From an uncultured Kiloniellales bacterium (GTDB lineage Bacteria; Pseudomonadota; Alphaproteobacteria; Kiloniellales; JAKSDN01), in assembly GCA_937974415.1 (NCBI GenBank), contig CALJXB010000088.1, positions 1-9,478 of the forward strand: a stretch of 9,478 bases of DNA. Reading direction: 5' to 3'. The notes under the pieces were generated by a model. It searched no databases. It saw only the letters and a list, made by a program, of their open reading frames with translations, and was not told where the DNA came from. Positions 6,934-9,478 of the stretch are shown in pieces; positions within the stretch are counted from its first letter, which is position 1, and each line of letters starts with the position of its first letter. Both the position numbers and the translations under genes were made by a program.

Positions 6934-7938
6934 ATGTTCGGAAACCCACCGCGTGAATTGCCGCAGAGGATCGGCCTGATCCTGATCCCGCGGTTCTCGC
7001 TGATCTCCTTCACGTCCATGGTGGAGGCCATGCGCCTCGCCAACCGTATGGCCGGCCGCGAGCTCTACCGCTGGCGCTTCCTTTCGACCGACGGCCGGCC
7101 GGTGCGCGCGTCGAGCGGCCTTTCGGTCGAGGCCGACAGCGAGCTCGGATCCGCCAACGACATCGACTGTGCCGTGGTCTGCGGCGGCATCGATATCCAG
7201 CGCTTCGATGACCGGCAGATCGTCTCGTGGCTGCGCCGCATGGGCCGCCGGGGCCTCGACATCGGCGCCATGTGCACCGGCAGCCACATCCTCGCCCGGG
7301 CCGGCCTGCTGGACGGCCACCGCTGTACCATTCACTGGGAGAACCTGGCCGGCTTCCTTGAGGACTTTCCCGACGTCGAGGTGACGGCCGAGCTGTTCGA
7401 GATCGACCGCAAGCGCTTCACCTGCTCGGGCGGGACTGCGGCCATCGACCTCATGCTGAACGTGATCAGCCGCCAGCACGGTCACGAACTGGCAGCCGCC
7501 GTGGCCGATCAGCTGATGCACGAGCGCATCCGCGACGAGCGCGACCACCAGCGCATGTCCCTGCCGGCGCGGCTCGGCGTGCGCCACCCCAAGCTCTTGT
7601 CGGTCATCGAGCTGATGGAGAAGAACCTCGAGGAGCCCATGTCCCGCGCCGAACTGGCCAGGCAAGCCTGCCTATCGACCCGCCAGCTCGAGCGCCTGTT
7701 CCGCAAGTATCTGAGCCGCTCGCCGGCGCGCTACTACCTGGAGCTCCGGCTCCACAAGGCGCGCCTGCTGCTGTTGCAGACCAACATGTCGGTGATCGAC
7801 GTGGCGCTCGCCTGCGGTTTCGTCTCGGCCTCCCACTTCTCCAAGTGCTACCGCGACTTCTTCGGCCGCACGCCGCGCAAGGAGCGCAATATCCCGGCCC
7901 ATCCCGAGGCTCGCCTGATCCCCGCCGCGGCCCAGTAG
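6934..7938 (+). CDS. GATase1-like AraC-family transcriptional activator (GbdR/CdhR/SouR type)
   Basis: This 334-residue regulator has two parts. Residues 12-180 form a DJ-1/PfpI-like (GATase1) ligand-sensing domain with RIGLILIPRFSLISF at its start, CGGID (83-87), the nucleophile-elbow sequence GAMCTGSHILARAGLL (111-126) with Cys114, and TIHWE (132-136). Residues 220-318 form a double helix-turn-helix AraC domain: helix pair one at about 237-258 (SRAELARQACLSTRQLERLF), pair two at about 286-308, ending in the signature FGRTPRKER. Relatives sense glycine betaine and dimethylglycine (GbdR), carnitine (CdhR) or sarcosine (SouR) and activate catabolic genes. Its divergent position beside soxBDAG suggests it activates that operon in response to a methylated glycine. 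An ATG at 6934 is preferred over an in-frame GTG at 6877, whose 19 extra residues look non-native. Confidence 0.9.
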   Translation: MFGNPPRELPQRIGLILIPRFSLISFTSMVEAMRLANRMAGRELYRWRFLSTDGRPVRASSGLSVEADSELGSANDIDCAVVCGGIDIQRFDDRQIVSWLRRMGRRGLDIGAMCTGSHILARAGLLDGHRCTIHWENLAGFLEDFPDVEVTAELFEIDRKRFTCSGGTAAIDLMLNVISRQHGHELAAAVADQLMHERIRDERDHQRMSLPARLGVRHPKLLSVIELMEKNLEEPMSRAELARQACLSTRQLERLFRKYLSRSPARYYLELRLHKARLLLLQTNMSVIDVALACGFVSASHFSKCYRDFFGRTPRKERNIPAHPEARLIPAAAQ

Positions 7939-7973
7939 CGGCGCACGCACACAGAGAATGTTTTCCCGTCCCG

Positions 7974-8537
7974 TCAGTCGGCGAAGGGGGGCGTGCGCGC
8001 GAAGACCCGGCGCACCGTGGGCTCGAAGGTTTCGAGCGGCAGGGTGTCGTAGTCCGGGTCGAAGGCGCGTTGGTCCCAGCGCTCGCAGAAATTCACGCAC
8101 GCCTGGAAATGGGGATGGCCGCGGAACTGCTCGCGGGCGTCCCGGTCACGCCCTATGTGGTGGTAGAAGTAGTAGCCCTGGAACAGGCCATGGTGCTTGA
8201 CCACCCAGTAGGCCTCTTCGCTGACGTAGGGCCGCAGCACCGCCGCGGCGAACTCGCTGTGATTGTCCGGCGCATAGACGTCGCCGATGTCGTGCAGCAG
8301 CGCCGCCACCACCATGTCTTCGTCCGCCTCGTCCTTGAGCGCCCGGGTCGCGGTCTGCAGGGAGTGTTCGTATCGGTCGACCCGGAAACCGAAAGTCGGG
8401 CCCTTCATGGACCTCAATAGGCCGAGCACGCTGTCGGCCAAGTCGTTGGCCTGCTTGTGCTTCTCCTCGAGACGCGCGATGAGGGCGTAGTCTTCCGCCG
8501 TGCCCTGATCCATGCGGGTGAAGCTGACCGTATCCAT
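7974..8537 (-). CDS. HD-domain protein, PhnZ/TmpB-like di-iron oxygenase candidate
   Basis: This 187-residue protein is an all-helical HD-domain protein close to PhnZ, the phosphonate-cleaving mixed-valence di-iron oxygenase, and TmpB, which releases glycine betaine and phosphate from a hydroxylated trimethylaminoethyl phosphonate. By eye, all six PhnZ metal ligands have counterparts: His58 (YEHSLQTA), His82-Asp83 (ALLHDIGD), His93 (DNHSE), His116 (VVKHHG) and Asp155 (ERWDQR). The Tyr/Glu pair PhnZ uses to cap its substrate site (10 and 7 residues before the first ligand) is not seen. An ordinary HD phosphohydrolase remains possible. The ATG at 8537 has AGGAGG before it; the frame is open further upstream, but that extension looks non-coding. 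It converges on the AraC gene with a 35-bp gap. No tmpA-like partner is in the window. Confidence 0.8.
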   Translation of the reverse strand: MDTVSFTRMDQGTAEDYALIARLEEKHKQANDLADSVLGLLRSMKGPTFGFRVDRYEHSLQTATRALKDEADEDMVVAALLHDIGDVYAPDNHSEFAAAVLRPYVSEEAYWVVKHHGLFQGYYFYHHIGRDRDAREQFRGHPHFQACVNFCERWDQRAFDPDYDTLPLETFEPTVRRVFARTPPFAD

Positions 8538-8726
8538 GACGCGATCCTCCTGGTGCCCCCGGGGCGGGGCCGATAGCCGATACCACCCGCGCCCTTTACC
8601 ACAGGGCGCGGCGGAGGGGACAGAAAAAGTGTCGTGGCCGGTTCGCCGTTTTGCCCAAGCGACCTTCCATGACCGCAGCGTCTTGGTTAGGATCGCGCAA
8701 GGCGTGCGAGGATAGGGGGCAGAGGG
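8538..8726. other. Divergent intergenic region between HD gene and lipoprotein gene
   Basis: This 189-bp region contains a GC-rich hairpin (8587-8611) and a tandem 7-mer GCCGATA repeated twice (8569-8582), both on the side that forms the HD gene leader. Toward the lipoprotein gene there is a purine-rich run (GGGGGCAGAGGG) that supplies its ribosome site. Promoters for both genes should be here, but none is clear enough to mark. The HD-gene frame stays open across this gap, yet no codon within it has a good ribosome site and the translation looks random. Confidence 0.5.
8587..8611 (-). other. 9-bp GC-rich hairpin in HD-gene leader
   Basis: The arms CCGCGCCCT and AGGGCGCGG are perfect complements around a 7-base loop (TTACCAC on the + strand). 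The hairpin lies 50-74 bases upstream of the HD gene's ATG, so it would fold in that gene's 5' leader if transcription begins further out. No T-run follows on the HD-gene strand. On the opposite strand it is followed by a purine-rich stretch, not Ts, so a standard intrinsic terminator is unlikely. Function unknown. Confidence 0.45.
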
Positions 8727-8900
8727 ATGATGAGCGCAAGACTTTTGATGCTGGCGGCGGCGCTTGTGTTGCTGAGTGCGGGTTGCGATAAGAAGATCGG
8801 CTCGGATCCTGCGGCCGAGGAGGCCTGCCTCGAGGAGGGCTACGATCCGGGCACCACCGAGTATGCCAACTGCCTCGAGGAACTCTCCGGGGCCGACTAG
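8727..8900 (+). CDS. Small lipoprotein-like protein (57 residues)
   Basis: ATG-ATG begins a 57-residue frame ending at TAG 8898-8900. Residues 3-19 are a short Arg-containing start and a hydrophobic run (LLMLAAALVLLSAG) leading to Cys20, a plausible lipidation site. The -3 residue is Ser, which is off the strict consensus but tolerated. The mature part is acidic and carries CLEEGYDPGTTEYANCL, a Cys-x4-Gly-x2-Pro-Gly-Thr-x6-Cys pattern that I know from short alphaproteobacterial lipoproteins of unknown function, where it often appears as CxxxGFxPGTxxFAxC. The two mature cysteines (34 and 49) may form a disulfide. GGGGG lies about 7 bases before the ATG. It is likely anchored to a membrane facing the periplasm. 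Nothing in its neighbours indicates a job. Confidence 0.75.
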   Translation: MMSARLLMLAAALVLLSAGCDKKIGSDPAAEEACLEEGYDPGTTEYANCLEELSGAD

Positions 8901-8990
8901 AGGTCCAGGGGACGCGTTCCTTGAAACACAAGATTTGCGGCGCAACAGACGTTATAGCGAAGACTTAGCCATGATACGGTGGAGATAGCC

Positions 8991-9467
8991 ATGCGACAGA
9001 TGAAGCAAGTTGTGGATTTGAAAAGACTCGCCCGTGCCTCGCTGCTCGCCCTGCCGTTTGTCGGACTCTTCCTGCTGGCCGCGCCGGCCAGGGCGGAGGT
9101 CGTCAAGTTCGAGGCCATGATGGACCAGGACCAAGCGGTCCCGGCGCCGACGGCTGTCGCCGAAGCCGGCGGCCGCGCCTATGTCACCCTGGAGACCGAT
9201 AGCAACGAGATCGCCTGGGTCATCGAATATTACTCGCTCTCCGGCGCAATCACGGCGATTCACATTCACGGGCCCGCGGGCCACGGCGAGGCGGGCGACA
9301 TCGCGGTCAACATCGACAACACCAGCGAGACCGTCGGCAAGCTCACTGGCACGGCCCAGATCAGTGCGGAGCAGGCCCAGCATTTGATGGATGGCCTGTG
9401 GTACCTCAATGTCCACACCGAGCTGAACGGCCCCGGCGAGATCCGCGGTCAGTTGATCAAGCAATAA
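8991..9467 (+). CDS. Exported CHRD-domain protein
   Basis: This 158-residue protein has an N-terminal Sec signal peptide: basic MRQMKQVVDLKRLAR, hydrophobic SLLALPFVGLFLLAA and a PARA-EV cleavage site after residue 35. The mature part is one CHRD domain (PF07452), named from chordin: FEAMMDQDQAVPAPT at the start, GRAYVTLETDSNEIAWVIEY, the hallmark ITAIHIHGPAGHGEAGDI (87-104), and the closing WYLNVHTELNGPGEIRGQL (137-155). The bacterial role of CHRD proteins is undefined; they are beta-rich and secreted. The ATG at 8991 has GGTGGAG six bases upstream; an in-frame GTG at 8979 overlaps that site and is less likely, while an ATG at 9000 cannot be excluded. It follows the lipoprotein gene after 90 bp, so the two may or may not share a transcript. 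Confidence 0.92.
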   Translation: MRQMKQVVDLKRLARASLLALPFVGLFLLAAPARAEVVKFEAMMDQDQAVPAPTAVAEAGGRAYVTLETDSNEIAWVIEYYSLSGAITAIHIHGPAGHGEAGDIAVNIDNTSETVGKLTGTAQISAEQAQHLMDGLWYLNVHTELNGPGEIRGQLIKQ

Positions 9468-9478
9468 GCGGCCGGGCG

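Noticed and set aside
7939..7973. Bidirectional terminator between the convergent AraC and HD genes
   Set aside because: No inverted repeat with a T-run was found in these 35 bases.
8538..8945. N-terminal extension of the HD-domain protein
   Set aside because: The frame is open, but it crosses the divergent lipoprotein gene and the hairpin, and the strong AGGAGG site sits directly before the ATG at 8537.
1..9478. CRISPR array, tRNA, insertion sequence or phage genes
   Set aside because: No regularly spaced repeats, cloverleaf-like sequence, transposase or terminal inverted repeats were seen on either strand.

Overview
The window looks like the chromosome of a GC-rich alphaproteobacterium, probably a Rhodospirillales-type lineage. 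This is inferred from the very high GC content, the tightly packed soxBDAG operon, a GlxA/GbdR-type AraC regulator and a bactofilin; no 16S rRNA or other phylogenetic marker is present. No tRNA, rRNA, insertion sequence, integrase or CRISPR array was seen.

Layout. (1) Bases 1-165 hold the last 54 codons of an MttB-superfamily (trimethylamine/betaine-type) methyltransferase on the + strand. (2) A 219-bp gap carries a striking perfect palindrome (225-245). (3) A bactofilin gene lies at 385-885 (+). (4) A short convergent gap (886-1059) seems to hold the decayed 3' end of a minus-strand gene, readable only across a one-base frameshift. (5) A compact minus-strand operon runs from 6694 down to 1060: soxB, soxD, soxA, soxG (all four subunits of heterotetrameric sarcosine oxidase), then a small exported protein whose ATG overlaps the soxG stop. 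(6) A divergent GATase1-like AraC regulator (6934-7938, +) shares the 239-bp upstream region with soxB. (7) Convergent to it is an HD-domain protein (7974-8537, -) that keeps every metal ligand of the PhnZ/TmpB mixed-valence di-iron oxygenases. (8) Two small exported proteins follow on the + strand: a 57-residue lipoprotein-like protein and a CHRD-domain protein.

How the genes work together. The core theme is catabolism of methylated amines. An MttB-like enzyme can take a methyl group from a quaternary amine such as glycine betaine. Sarcosine oxidase converts sarcosine to glycine, H2O2 and 5,10-methylene-tetrahydrofolate. The AraC protein resembles the regulators that sense betaine, dimethylglycine, carnitine or sarcosine-type compounds. 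The HD protein could feed the same pathway if, like TmpB, it releases glycine betaine from a phosphonate; this is inference only. Bactofilin, the CHRD protein and the small lipoprotein look functionally unrelated. Most of the window is ordinary metabolic DNA. The points most worth a second look are the HD oxygenase candidate, the 21-bp palindrome, the frameshifted remnant and the exported protein coupled to soxG.
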